A DNA stretch of 64,000 nt, taken from positions 56,495-120,494 of the forward strand of contig NZ_LJHQ01000050.1 in assembly GCF_001295925.1 (NCBI RefSeq). The letters run 5' to 3'. This document shows positions 35,155 through 44,097 of the stretch, piece after piece. The notes under the pieces are model-generated. The model saw nothing but the letters and a program-made list of their open reading frames with translations. It was not told the DNA's origin and did not search any database. The position numbers were made by a program, and so were the translations under genes. Each line of letters begins with the position of its first letter. The first letter of the stretch is position 1. The DNA is from Allobosea sp. AAP35. Lineage in GTDB: Bacteria; Pseudomonadota; Alphaproteobacteria; Rhizobiales; Beijerinckiaceae.

Positions 35155-36933
35155 CTAACTCAAGGGCCAAACGATCAGGATCATCGGCACCGCCACGAGC
35201 AGCACGATCAGCGAGAGCGGCGCCCCCAGCTTCGGGTAGTCGCTGAATTTGTAGCCGCCCGGCCCCATCACCAGCGTGTTGCACTGGTGTCCGATGGGCG
35301 TGAGGAAGTCGCAGGCCGCGCCGATCGCCACCGCCATCAGGAAGGCATCGGGGTTGTAGCCGAGCTTTGCGGCAAAGCCCGCGCCGATCGGCGCCATCAC
35401 CAGCACGGTCGCGGCGTTGTTGAGGAAGGGCGTCACCGCCATCGCAGCCGCCAGGATCAGCGCGACCGAGGCCCAGCCCGGCATCCCCGAGCCGACCTGC
35501 GCCAGCCAGCCGGCGAAGACGTCGGTCGCGCCGGTCGAGCGCAGCGTGTCGCTGACCGGGATCAGCGCCGCCAGCATCAGCAGGATCGGCGCGTCGATGC
35601 TGGAATAAGCGTCCCGCAATGGCAGGCAGCGCAGCGCGATCAGCATCACGGCGGCGGCGAAGAAGGTCAGCGGCACGGGGGCAAGCCCAAAGGCGAGCGT
35701 CACCACGGCGGCCAGCACGATCGAGACCGTCAGCACCGCCTTGCGGGTCGAGCCCAGCGAGACGACGCGCTCGGCGAGCGGCAGCAGGCCAAGTTCCATC
35801 AGCTTTTCGGGCAGGTGCTTCTCGTCGCCCTGGATGACCACGACGTCTCCCGCGCGCAGGCGGATGTCGCGCAGGCGCTCCGTCGAGCGTTGGCCAGCCC
35901 GGCTGATCGCGATCATGTTGACGCCGAAGCGGGCGTGAAGCCCGATGTCGCCGGCCGATTGGCCGATCAGCACCGAATCGGGGCCGATGATCGCCTCGCT
36001 GACCTGGTCGGGATCGAGCGCGTCTTCTTTCTCCAGAGGGCGGTGCTGGCCGTCGAGTTCGAGGCCGCCCTCGGCGACGACGCGTTCGAGCACGGCCGCG
36101 TCGCCCCGCAGCAGCAGCGTGTCGCCGGCCTTGAGGCTGGCATCTGGCAGGGGCGCCTGCGTGCGACGCTCGTTGCGCAGGATCGCCACGAGCTGCAATT
36201 CGCCGTCGCCGATGGCCTTGAGATCGGCCACGGTCTTTCCCGCGAGCGCCGACTTATCGCCGATCCGGGCTTCTGTGACGTAATCCTTGATGTCGATCGC
36301 CTGGTCGAGCGAGACCGCGCCGCGCCGGTCCTGCGGCAGCAGGCGGTAACCGACCATCAGGAAGGCGCAGCCCGCGAGCGCCACCACGATGCCGACCGGC
36401 GTGAAATCGAACATCGAGAAGGGCTGGCCGCCGAGCTCGGCGCGGACACGCGAGACGATGACGTTGGGCGAGGTCCCGACCAGTGTGACGATGCCGCCCA
36501 GCAGCGAGGCGAAGGCCATCGGCATCAGGAAGATCGAGGGCGATTTCCCGTTCTTGCGGGCGAGCTGATAGGCGATCGGCAGCATCATCGCGAGCGCGCC
36601 GATATTCTTGATGATGGCCGACATCACGCCGACGACCACGACGAGCAGCACGATCTGCAATTGCGTCGAGCGCAGCATCGGGGTCACCGGCGCCAGCACG
36701 CGCTCGATCACCCGCGACCGCGCCACCGCCGCGCTGAGCACGAGCGCACTGCCGACGATGATGACGATGTCGTCGGAGAAGCCCTTGAAGGCTTCGCCAG
36801 TCGGCACGATGCCGACCGCGACGCCGATCAGCAGCGCCAGCAGCGCGACGATGTCGTAGCGCAGCCGGCCCCACAAAAAGGCGGCCATCATCACCGCCAC
36901 GAGCGAGACGGAGAGGAGCTGGGGGGTGGTCAT
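35155..36933 (-). CDS. SLC13/DASS-family permease with two TrkA-C domains
   Basis: A 592-residue inner-membrane transporter. The first half has about five hydrophobic helices and the motif IIKNIGALAMMLPIAYQLAR. Two tandem RCK_C/TrkA-C cytosolic domains follow (about 210-385, with LKAGDTLLLRG and LRAGDVVVIQGDE). The second membrane half ends with TPFLNNAATVLVMAPIGAGF and DFLTPIGHQCNTLVMGPGGY. The repeated N-A signature is that of the DASS family (dicarboxylates, sulfate). The insertion of TrkA-C domains is typical of bacterial sulfate-type members, but the substrate is unproven. CorA lies upstream by 41 bp and is read the same way. Confidence 0.88.
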   Translation of the reverse strand: MTTPQLLSVSLVAVMMAAFLWGRLRYDIVALLALLIGVAVGIVPTGEAFKGFSDDIVIIVGSALVLSAAVARSRVIERVLAPVTPMLRSTQLQIVLLVVVVGVMSAIIKNIGALAMMLPIAYQLARKNGKSPSIFLMPMAFASLLGGIVTLVGTSPNVIVSRVRAELGGQPFSMFDFTPVGIVVALAGCAFLMVGYRLLPQDRRGAVSLDQAIDIKDYVTEARIGDKSALAGKTVADLKAIGDGELQLVAILRNERRTQAPLPDASLKAGDTLLLRGDAAVLERVVAEGGLELDGQHRPLEKEDALDPDQVSEAIIGPDSVLIGQSAGDIGLHARFGVNMIAISRAGQRSTERLRDIRLRAGDVVVIQGDEKHLPEKLMELGLLPLAERVVSLGSTRKAVLTVSIVLAAVVTLAFGLAPVPLTFFAAAVMLIALRCLPLRDAYSSIDAPILLMLAALIPVSDTLRSTGATDVFAGWLAQVGSGMPGWASVALILAAAMAVTPFLNNAATVLVMAPIGAGFAAKLGYNPDAFLMAVAIGAACDFLTPIGHQCNTLVMGPGGYKFSDYPKLGAPLSLIVLLVAVPMILIVWPLS

Positions 36934-36974
36934 CGTGGCGGTCCGCGTTTGGGCGAGAGTTCAGGCTCGCGTGG

Positions 36975-37964
36975 TCAGAGCCACTTCTTCCACCTGAAGA
37001 ACAGGTATGGCAGCACGGCGAAGACCACCATCATCGCGAGCGCCATCGGATAGCCGTGGGCCCACTCCAACTCAGGCATCGCCTTGAAGTTCATTCCATA
37101 GATCGAGGCGATCAGGGTCGGCGGCATCATCACCACCGAGACGACCGAAAACAGCTTGATGATCTTGTTCTGCTCGAGCCCGACGAGGCCCAAAGTCGCG
37201 TCGAGCATGAACTGGAGCTTGCTGGTCAGGAAGGTCGCGTGCTCCTCGATCGCCTGGACGTCGCGGATGGCGCTGCGCCATTCCGGCGCCACCGCGCTGG
37301 CGGATTTCTTCGAACGCTTGAAGTTCGCCGAGAGAAACAGCAGCACGCGCTCGACCGAGACCATGCTTTCGCGGACATTCGAGATGATGTGCTCGTATTG
37401 CCCGATCTTCTGGATCACCGCCTGATAGGCGCCTCCCTGCTCGACCTTGGAACCGCGCGCCTCGAAGATGCGGCGCGAGCGCAGATCGATGCGGTCGCCG
37501 ACGCCGCGCAGCACCTCGGCGGCGCGATCGACGATCGATTCAAACAGCCCCTCGATCACAGCCGCAGGCTCGAGCCCGCAGCCACCGGGCTTGTTGGCGC
37601 GGTTGAGGAAGATGGTGAAGGCGCCCGGTTCGTCATAGCGCACCGTGATCAGCGCCGATTCGGTGAGGATGAAGGTGACGTCGGCGAGTTTGGGGACCTC
37701 GGTGTCGGACTGGCAGATGATGCGCGCGGTCATGTAATGCGCGCCATTCTCGGTGTAGATGATCTCGGAGGGTTCGAGATCGTGCATTTCCTCCCGCGTC
37801 GGGATCGAGATGCCGAGATAGGTCTCGATCTTCTTGTCTTCCGCAGGCGTCGGATTGAGCAGATCGACCCAGATCGCGCCCTTGGGAATAGCCTCCTCAT
37901 CGGGCAGGACACGACGCACGAGCCGGTCGCCATGCTGGGGGCAGATGGTGTTGATCATCAGCAT
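36975..37964 (-). CDS. CorA-family magnesium/divalent-cation transporter
   Basis: A 329-residue protein with a large N-terminal cytosolic domain, a long stalk helix and two C-terminal membrane helices. The pore signature is intact as SIYGMNFK, followed by the acidic loop MPELEWAHGYP. TM2 and the basic tail RWKKWL close the protein. Two Met codons (MLM) are possible starts. It lies 41 bp upstream of the SLC13 permease in the same direction, so a two-gene transport operon is possible. Confidence 0.93.
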   Translation of the reverse strand: MLMINTICPQHGDRLVRRVLPDEEAIPKGAIWVDLLNPTPAEDKKIETYLGISIPTREEMHDLEPSEIIYTENGAHYMTARIICQSDTEVPKLADVTFILTESALITVRYDEPGAFTIFLNRANKPGGCGLEPAAVIEGLFESIVDRAAEVLRGVGDRIDLRSRRIFEARGSKVEQGGAYQAVIQKIGQYEHIISNVRESMVSVERVLLFLSANFKRSKKSASAVAPEWRSAIRDVQAIEEHATFLTSKLQFMLDATLGLVGLEQNKIIKLFSVVSVVMMPPTLIASIYGMNFKAMPELEWAHGYPMALAMMVVFAVLPYLFFRWKKWL

Positions 37965-38044
37965 GGCGGGCGATCCGGGTTGGGGGGCGGCGTGCGGCGC
38001 AGGAAGCGCAACCGACAGCCCCTGTCAAACCCGGATTCCGGCGG

Positions 38045-38896
38045 TCAGCCCTGCGGCACGAACCGCTCCGGGCGCCGGCCGTCCCTGTCGGTAAAGCCAT
38101 AGCTCTGTGCCAGATCGGCGACATGCAGGACCTGCCCGGCATGGCGCGCGACGTCCGGGTCGGCGAGTAGCGCCGCCACCGCGCGGCCGGCATAGGCGGG
38201 CGTCTCGAACGCCTCGGTCGCCAGCCCGGCATCGCGGACACGCTCGGTCGCGACCCGGCCCGGCGACAGGCCGAGCGCGGTGACGCCGAAGGGTTTCAGC
38301 TCATGACCCATCGCCAACGTCAGCCGGTTCATTGAGCCTTGCGCGAGATCGTAGACGACGTCGCCGAGATAGCCTCCGGCCGTATCGAAGCTCACCGTGA
38401 CGATCAGGCCCTGGCGCGCCTGGACCATGGCGGGCGCGACCGCCCGCGCCAGCAGAAGCTGCGCGTAGACGCTCGTCTCGAAGCTTTGGCCCAGCCGCGC
38501 CACGGGCCTGCGCCAGAACGGCGCGCCGAAGGCCGAGCCATCAGGATAGCGCTCGCCGTCATAGCCCTCATTGCCGCCCCAGACGGCATCAACGACGGCA
38601 TCCAGACGTCCGAAGCGGCGCAGGCACCAGGAGACGAGCTGGTCGACCTCCCGCTCCTGGGTGTGGTCGCAGCGATAGGGATGCCCCTTGCCGCCGGCGG
38701 CCTCGACCTCACGTGCCGTGTCCTCGAAGGTTTCGGGCCGCTGGTCGGTGCGTGGGCCTGCCTCGCTGGAGCGGCCGGTGACGATGACGGTCGCGCCGGC
38801 CTCTCCCAGCGCCCGGGCGATGCCGCGTCCGAGCCCGCGCGAGGCGCCCGCGACAAGGCAGATGCGGCCGGCGAGCGCGCGATCGGGCTCGCTCAC
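38045..38896 (-). CDS. Short-chain dehydrogenase/reductase-like protein lacking the canonical active-site Lys
   Basis: A 283-residue Rossmann-fold protein starting at a GTG that overlaps the stop of the upstream acyl-CoA dehydrogenase gene (GTGA). The nucleotide-binding glycine motif GASRGLGRGIA is intact. The SDR active site normally reads YxxxK, but here it is YDLAQ, with Gln at the Lys position (38339-38353), so canonical reductase chemistry is doubtful. The coupling to an acyl-CoA dehydrogenase suggests an acyl-CoA-related role, possibly a variant reductase or a non-catalytic partner. Confidence 0.85.
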   Translation of the reverse strand: MSEPDRALAGRICLVAGASRGLGRGIARALGEAGATVIVTGRSSEAGPRTDQRPETFEDTAREVEAAGGKGHPYRCDHTQEREVDQLVSWCLRRFGRLDAVVDAVWGGNEGYDGERYPDGSAFGAPFWRRPVARLGQSFETSVYAQLLLARAVAPAMVQARQGLIVTVSFDTAGGYLGDVVYDLAQGSMNRLTLAMGHELKPFGVTALGLSPGRVATERVRDAGLATEAFETPAYAGRAVAALLADPDVARHAGQVLHVADLAQSYGFTDRDGRRPERFVPQG

Positions 38897-40668
38897 GCCG
38901 CAAAGACCGCCGCCGCATCCGCGATCGCGCCGGCCCCTTCGGTCACCGCCAGTTCCAGCGCCGGCGCTTCGGTCGCCAGGATCTCGGCGAAGAAGCGTGC
39001 AGTGGCGAGATCGTCGGTTGCGTTGTCCGCCGCGCGGGTCGCCAGCGCCTTGCGGGCCAGCCCGGTCCCGCCTTGGGCGAGCGCGAAGAGCTTGAGATAG
39101 GGCGTGGCCCCGGCCAGCACGGCGCCCTGATCGCCGCCTATCGTCGCCAGCATCCACTGCGTGGCGCGCTCCAGCGCATCAACGGCTACCTTGAGCCGCG
39201 CAGCGCTGTGGCCGAAGCCCGGCGTGTTGGCCTGCTCGACCTCGCGCACGATGCCGCGCATTTCGCCAATCAGGTCGGCCACCGCCTTTCCACCCGAGAG
39301 CGGCAGCTTGCGCAGCACGAGGTCGATCGCCTGGATGCCGTTGGTGCCCTCATAGATCGTGGCGATGCGCGCGTCGCGCAGGTGCTGGGCCGCGCCGGTC
39401 TCCTCGACATAGCCCATGCCGCCATGGACCTGGATGCCGGTCGAGGCGACTTCGACGCCGATATCCGTGGCATAGGCCTTGGCGATAGGGGTGAGGATCG
39501 CGGTGCGCTCGGCTGCGACCTTGCGCTTGCCCTCGTCCAGCTCGCGACGGGAGCGGTCGAGCGCCTCGGCGACCTGATAGGCGATGGCGCGTGCGGCTTG
39601 CGTCTTGGCGCGCATCTCCATCAGCATGCGGCGAATGTCGGGATGGACGAGGATCGGGCTCATCGGCGCCCCCTTGGGCGCATCGAACGCCGCGCCCTGC
39701 TTGCGCTCCCTCGCGAAGCCGAGCGCCTGCTGATAGGCCCGCTCGGCAATGGCGACGCCCTGGAGGGCGACGTTGAGGCGGGCGTTGTTCATCATCGTGA
39801 ACATGCAGGCGAGGCCGCGATTCTCCTCGCCGATCAGCCAGCCGATCGCGCCGCCTTGGTCGCCATAGGCCATCGAGCAGGTCGGCGAGGCGTGGATGCC
39901 GAGCTTGTGCTCGATGCCGGAGCAGCGCAGATCGTTGCGGGCACCGAGCGAGCCGTCGGCGTTCACCAGATATTTCGGCACCAGGAACAGCGAGATGCCG
40001 CGCGTGCCGGCCGGCGCATCGGGCAGGCGCGCCAGCACCAGATGCACGATGTTCTCGGTCATGTCGTGCTCGCCATAGGTGATGTAGATCTTCTGGCCGG
40101 TGATGCGGTAGGTGCCGTCACCCACCGGCTCGGCCTTTGACCGAAGCGCGTTGAGATCGGAGCCGGCCTGCGGCTCTGTCAGATTCATCGTGCCCATCCA
40201 CTCGCCCGAGACGAGTTTCGGGAGGTAGGTCTCCTTGAGGTGGTCGGAACCATGGGCGTGCAGCGCCTCAATGGCGCCGACCGTCAGCAGCGGGCCGAGC
40301 GCAAAGGCGAAGGAGGCCGAGTTCCACATCTCGATGCAGGCCGATTGCAGCAGCGCCGGCAGGCCCTGCCCACCATATTCCTCGGGCGCCGGCAGCGCGT
40401 TCCAGCCCGCACTGGCCCAGGCGGCATAGGCCTCCTTCCAGCCCGGCGGCGTGGTGACCACGCCGTCCTTCAGCGTCGAGCCATGAACATCGCCGATGCG
40501 GTTGAGTGGGGCCAGCACGTCGCCTGCGAATTTGGCGGCCTCGTCGAGCACGGCCTGCGCCATGTCGCCATCGAGTTCCGGCGCAAGCCCATCCGCGATC
40601 AGCCGGTCGAGGCCCGCGACATGGCGCATGGTGGCGAGGATGTCCTCAACGGGGGCGCGATAGCTCAT
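38893..40668 (-). CDS. Acyl-CoA dehydrogenase of the large DmdC-like type
   Basis: A flavoprotein of 591 residues, longer than the usual 380-residue acyl-CoA dehydrogenases because it has an extra C-terminal domain, as in 3-methylmercaptopropionyl-CoA dehydrogenase DmdC. Features include NLTEPQAGSDLNALRSKAEP (flavin/substrate loop), GIHASPTCSMAYG and the C-terminal IATIYEGTNGIQAIDLVLRK. It starts MSYRAPVEDI; 13 upstream in-frame residues are unconserved. The SDR gene is translationally coupled downstream. The natural acyl-CoA cannot be assigned from sequence. Confidence 0.9.
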   Translation of the reverse strand: MSYRAPVEDILATMRHVAGLDRLIADGLAPELDGDMAQAVLDEAAKFAGDVLAPLNRIGDVHGSTLKDGVVTTPPGWKEAYAAWASAGWNALPAPEEYGGQGLPALLQSACIEMWNSASFAFALGPLLTVGAIEALHAHGSDHLKETYLPKLVSGEWMGTMNLTEPQAGSDLNALRSKAEPVGDGTYRITGQKIYITYGEHDMTENIVHLVLARLPDAPAGTRGISLFLVPKYLVNADGSLGARNDLRCSGIEHKLGIHASPTCSMAYGDQGGAIGWLIGEENRGLACMFTMMNNARLNVALQGVAIAERAYQQALGFARERKQGAAFDAPKGAPMSPILVHPDIRRMLMEMRAKTQAARAIAYQVAEALDRSRRELDEGKRKVAAERTAILTPIAKAYATDIGVEVASTGIQVHGGMGYVEETGAAQHLRDARIATIYEGTNGIQAIDLVLRKLPLSGGKAVADLIGEMRGIVREVEQANTPGFGHSAARLKVAVDALERATQWMLATIGGDQGAVLAGATPYLKLFALAQGGTGLARKALATRAADNATDDLATARFFAEILATEAPALELAVTEGAGAIADAAAVFAA

Positions 40669-40834
40669 TTGTGTCGTCTCCCTCGATGCCGGCCGTTCCG
40701 GGCGCAATCGGCCATGCCGCTTGTCGCGCCTGCGATGCGAGGCGCTTTTCCGCTTTTACGTTGCCGCGATGGTAGCGAGGAACTATCCCCGATGCCATGC
40801 GCCCGCATCGCTCGGTGGTGGGGGCGCGAGAATA

Positions 40835-40848
40835 GTTTAGATGTAAAC
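40835..40848. promoter_or_regulatory. Operator-like inverted repeat between the acyl-CoA dehydrogenase and Sua5 genes
   Basis: GTTTA-GATG-TAAAC sits in the divergent region, 31 bp before the Sua5 gene and 167 bp before the acyl-CoA dehydrogenase gene. The wider 22 bp (40831-40852) match the 16010-16031 palindrome at 15 of 22 positions by eye. It is too short to be decisive alone. Confidence 0.4.
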
Positions 40849-40878
40849 CGTTTTCGGTCAATCGGCTGGATACGGGCG

Positions 40879-41880
40879 ATGGATCTCACAGTGACGCAGC
40901 CCTGGGCAGACCGCCACATCACCGAACGGCTCGCCCCGGATGCGCAGGGCATCGCGCGGGCCGCCGAACTGCTGCGCCAGGGCAAGCTCGTTGCGCTGCC
41001 GACCGAGACGGTCTATGGCCTTGCCGCCGACGCTACCTCGGGCGCGGCTGTGGCCGGCATCTATGGCGCGAAGGAGCGGCCGAGCTTCAACCCGCTGATC
41101 GCGCACTTACCGGATCTTGCCGCCGCGCGGAGGCAAGGGCTGTTCGACGCCAATGCCCTCGCGCTCGCCAAGGCCTTCTGGCCGGGGCCGCTGACGCTGG
41201 TCGTGCCGGTCTCTTCGGCGTGCGAGGTCAGCGAGTTGGCGCGCGCCGGTCTGGCCTCGGTTGCGCTGCGGGTCCCCTCGCACCCAATCGCCCATGCGGT
41301 CCTGCAAGCGGCGGGGCGGCCGATCGCGGCGCCCTCCGCCAATCGCTCCGGCCGCGTCAGCGCCACCAGCGCCGCGCATGTGCTTGAAGATCTCGACGGG
41401 CGGATCGACGCGGTGCTCGATGGCGGGCCGACGGAAGTCGGCGTCGAATCGACAATCATCGCCTGTCTCGATGGCGCGCCAAGGCTGCTGCGGCCGGGCG
41501 GCGTGCCGCGCGCAGCGATCGAGGGCGTAATCGGACGACCGCTCGTGCTGGCGGGCGAGGCCGGCATGGCGCCGATTTCGCCGGGGCTGCTCGCCTCGCA
41601 TTATGCGCCCGCGGCGCGGATCCGGCTGGAGGCGCAGGAGCCGCGGCCCGGCGAGGCCTGGCTCGGTTTCGGGCCCGACGGCTCGGACGGACCGCCCACG
41701 GGGCCCCATCTCAACCTCAGCCCCGGAGGCGATCTCACGGTGGCGGCCGCCAACCTCTTCGGCCATCTGCGTGCGCTCGATACGCTGCGCCCAGCGGTGA
41801 TCGCGATCGCGCCGATCCCCACGCATGGGCTCGGCGAGGCGATCAACGACCGGCTGCGGCGGGCGGCCGCGCCGCGGTGA
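40879..41880 (+). CDS. L-threonylcarbamoyladenylate synthase (Sua5/YrdC type)
   Basis: This enzyme makes threonylcarbamoyl-AMP for the universal t6A37 tRNA modification. The 333-residue protein starts at MDLTVTQPWA. The N-terminal YrdC domain shows LPTETVYGLAADATS, YGAKERPSFNPLIAHL and IAAPSANRSGRVSATSA with the conserved basic and Ser residues. The C-terminal Sua5 domain follows the linker SPGLLASHYAPAA. The long Sua5 form is usual in Rhizobiales. It is divergent from the acyl-CoA dehydrogenase gene. Confidence 0.93.
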   Translation: MDLTVTQPWADRHITERLAPDAQGIARAAELLRQGKLVALPTETVYGLAADATSGAAVAGIYGAKERPSFNPLIAHLPDLAAARRQGLFDANALALAKAFWPGPLTLVVPVSSACEVSELARAGLASVALRVPSHPIAHAVLQAAGRPIAAPSANRSGRVSATSAAHVLEDLDGRIDAVLDGGPTEVGVESTIIACLDGAPRLLRPGGVPRAAIEGVIGRPLVLAGEAGMAPISPGLLASHYAPAARIRLEAQEPRPGEAWLGFGPDGSDGPPTGPHLNLSPGGDLTVAAANLFGHLRALDTLRPAVIAIAPIPTHGLGEAINDRLRRAAAPR

Positions 41881-41901
41881 GCGAGACACCGGCTACATGA
41901 T

Positions 41902-42021
41902 CAGCCCTCATCCTGAGGAGCCGCGCAGCGGCGTCTCGAAGGATGCTCCAGTGCTGGATCTCGCCACCTGGAGCATCCTTCGAGACGCGCTCCTGCGGAG
42001 CGCTCCTCAGGATGAGGGCTG
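41902..42021. repeat. Large palindromic repeat, copy 1 (related to 45483-45599)
   Basis: The element begins CAGCCCTCATCCTGAGGAGC and ends GCTCCTCAGGATGAGGGCTG, and its inner arms GTCTCGAAGGATGCTCCAG/CTGGAGCATCCTTCGAGAC also pair. It is a nearly complete imperfect palindrome of 120 bp between the Sua5 gene and the LysR gene. A close relative lies at 45483-45599, so the block 42.1-45.3 kb is bracketed by two copies. Confidence 0.88.
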
Positions 42022-42116
42022 TGAAGAGCGCCAGGATGCCCGCAGCTTTCTCTACGCGTCCTTGCACTCCCGCAAGATTTCCGCTTGCCTGTGCAGAACT
42101 GCATGCGGGTAGCACC

Positions 42117-43025
42117 ATGAACCTCAATCTCGCCTGGGACGATTTTCGGCTGGTCAAGGCCATTGCCGACCATGACGGGCTGACGGGCGCGGCCACCGCG
42201 CTCGGCGTCAACCATTCGACCGTCTTCCGGCGCCTCGGCCAGATCGAGGAGCAGGTCGGGTTGCAGCTCTTCGAGCGCCGCAAGACCGGCTATGTCGCGA
42301 CCGCCGCCGGCGTCGAGATGGCCGTGCTGGCCGGCCGCGTCGAGGAGGATGTCGCCGCCTTCAGCCGCCGGCTCGTCGGGCGCGATGTTGCCCCCTCCGG
42401 CGAATTGCGCATCACCACCACCGACACGCTCTATCTCAATCTGCTGCTGCCGATCTTCGCGGAATTCCGGGCCCTGCAGCCGGCGATCCGACTCGACATT
42501 GTCATCGGCAACCAGGCGCTGAACCTGTCGAAGCGCGATGCCGACATCGCCATCCGCGCCAGCGATGCGCCGGGCGAGACGCTGGTCGGCCGGCGGCTGG
42601 CGACGCTGAACTGGGCGATCTACGGCAATGCCGGCGAGGCTGCGGCGCTGACGGCTGCCGGCGACCCCGCCAGCCTGTTCGCGCGCGACTGGGTGGCGCT
42701 CGGCGACCAGCTCGGCCATGTCAAGGCTGCGCGCTTCGTCCGCGACAAGGTCGCGCCCGAGCGCATCGCCCTGAAAAGCTCCGCCGTGCTGGGCCTCGCC
42801 GAGGCGGTCGAGCAGGGGCTCGGCATCGGCCCCCTGCCCTGCTTCATCGCCGACCAGCGGCCGGGCCTCGTCCGGCTTCTGCCGCCCGATCCGGATTTTT
42901 CGACGGGGCTGTGGATCCTGACCCATCCCGACATCCGCAACGCGCCCCGCGTGCGCGCCTTCATGGATTTCGTCGGCGGGGAGCTGGCGAAGAGGCGGGG
43001 GCTGATCGAGGGGGCGGTCGAATAA
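42117..43025 (+). CDS. LysR-family transcriptional regulator
   Basis: A 302-residue LysR-type regulator starting at MNLNLAWDDFRLVKAIADHD. The HTH AATALGVNHSTVFRRLGQIE (about 25-44) is followed by LQLFERRKTGY and the effector-binding domain. In-frame sequence upstream of the chosen ATG is translated repeat. It is convergent with acuI, with a 3-bp gap. It may control acuI or the nearby MFS gene, but no divergent target is visible. Confidence 0.9.
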   Translation: MNLNLAWDDFRLVKAIADHDGLTGAATALGVNHSTVFRRLGQIEEQVGLQLFERRKTGYVATAAGVEMAVLAGRVEEDVAAFSRRLVGRDVAPSGELRITTTDTLYLNLLLPIFAEFRALQPAIRLDIVIGNQALNLSKRDADIAIRASDAPGETLVGRRLATLNWAIYGNAGEAAALTAAGDPASLFARDWVALGDQLGHVKAARFVRDKVAPERIALKSSAVLGLAEAVEQGLGIGPLPCFIADQRPGLVRLLPPDPDFSTGLWILTHPDIRNAPRVRAFMDFVGGELAKRRGLIEGAVE

Positions 43026-43028
43026 GCG

Positions 43029-44015
43029 CTAGCCGATCTCCACCACGACCCGCCCGCGCACCTTCCCATCCACGATCGCCCGGCCCGTCTCGATGACATC
43101 CGTCAGCGGGATCGTGGTCGTCATCAGTGCAAGGCGCTCGCGGTCGAGGTCGCTGGCGAGCCTGGCCCAGGCCTCGAGGCGGCGCGGCTTGGGGCACATC
43201 ACCGAATCGATGCCGAGCAGGGAAACGCCGCGCAGGATGAAAGGCGCGACCGAGGCCGGCAGGTCCATGCCCTGGGCGAGACCGCAGGCGGCGACGGCGC
43301 CGCCATATTTCGTCATCGAGAGCAGATTGGCGAGGGTGTGCGAGCCCACCGCGTCGACGCCGGCGATCCAGCGCTCCTTGCCCAGCGGGCGGCCCGGCGC
43401 CGACAATTCCGCACGGTCGATGATCTCGGCCGCGCCGAGGCCCTTGAGATACTCCCCCTCCTCGGGGCGGCCGGTCGAGGCGATGACGTGCCAGCCGGCC
43501 TTGGCCAGCAGCGCGACCGCCACCGAGCCGACGCCGCCGGCAGCCCCGGTGACAATGAGCGGGCCGTCGGCCGGTTTCAGCCCGTGATTCTCCAGCGCCA
43601 GCACGCAGAGCATCGCGGTGTAGCCGGCGGTGCCGATCGCCATCGCCTCGTCGGGGTTGAGGCCTTCAGGCAGCGGCACCAGCCAGTCGCCCTTCACCCG
43701 GCTCATCTGGGCATAGGCGCCCAGATGCGTCTCGCCCGTGCCCCAGCCATTGAGGATGACGAGGTCGCCCGGCTTGAAATCCGCGTGTTCGGATATCTCG
43801 ACGCGGCCGGCGAAATCGATGCCGGGGATCATCGGCCAGCGCCGGATGACGGGCGCCCGGCCGGTCAGGGCCAGCCCGTCCTTATAGTTCACGGTCGAAT
43901 GCGTGACGCGCACCGTGACGTCGCCCGCCATCAGCTCGCTCTCGGCGAAGTCGGTGAAGGCGAGGTCGGGGCCAGTCTCGCCCTTGGTCGCGACGAGGGC
44001 CTTGAAGCTGGACAT
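43029..44015 (-). CDS. acuI: Acryloyl-CoA reductase-type MDR oxidoreductase (AcuI/YhdH)
   Basis: A 328-residue zinc-free medium-chain dehydrogenase/reductase of the YhdH/AcuI group, which reduces acryloyl-CoA to propionyl-CoA with [24 protein letters not shown] (about 40-58) and [11 protein letters not shown] are hallmark segments. The nucleotide-binding loop is [20 protein letters not shown]. The C-terminal [10 protein letters not shown] matches family ends. It is downstream of, and in the same direction as, the MFS gene, but 82 bp separate them. No DMSP lyase or other acrylate gene is nearby, so a general detoxifying role is possible. Confidence 0.88.
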   Translation of the reverse strand: MSSFKALVATKGETGPDLAFTDFAESELMAGDVTVRVTHSTVNYKDGLALTGRAPVIRRWPMIPGIDFAGRVEISEHADFKPGDLVILNGWGTGETHLGAYAQMSRVKGDWLVPLPEGLNPDEAMAIGTAGYTAMLCVLALENHGLKPADGPLIVTGAAGGVGSVAVALLAKAGWHVIASTGRPEEGEYLKGLGAAEIIDRAELSAPGRPLGKERWIAGVDAVGSHTLANLLSMTKYGGAVAACGLAQGMDLPASVAPFILRGVSLLGIDSVMCPKPRRLEAWARLASDLDRERLALMTTTIPLTDVIETGRAIVDGKVRGRVVVEIG

Positions 44016-44097
44016 GGGCTTATCCTCCGGTGTGCCGTTCCGGCAGCAGATACGCAGCGCACGCCACGCGGCAAGCCCGCGCGGCGTCCGCCTTTCG

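Noticed and set aside
35023..37053. 676-codon plus-strand frame opposite the SLC13 permease
   Set aside because: The translation is a His/Arg/Asp-rich low-complexity string with no motif, and the opposite strand codes for a clear membrane protein.
43029..44015. DMSP/acrylate degradation cluster
   Set aside because: AcuI and a DmdC-like dehydrogenase are both present, but they are kilobases apart, in separate units, and no lyase or demethylase is seen.
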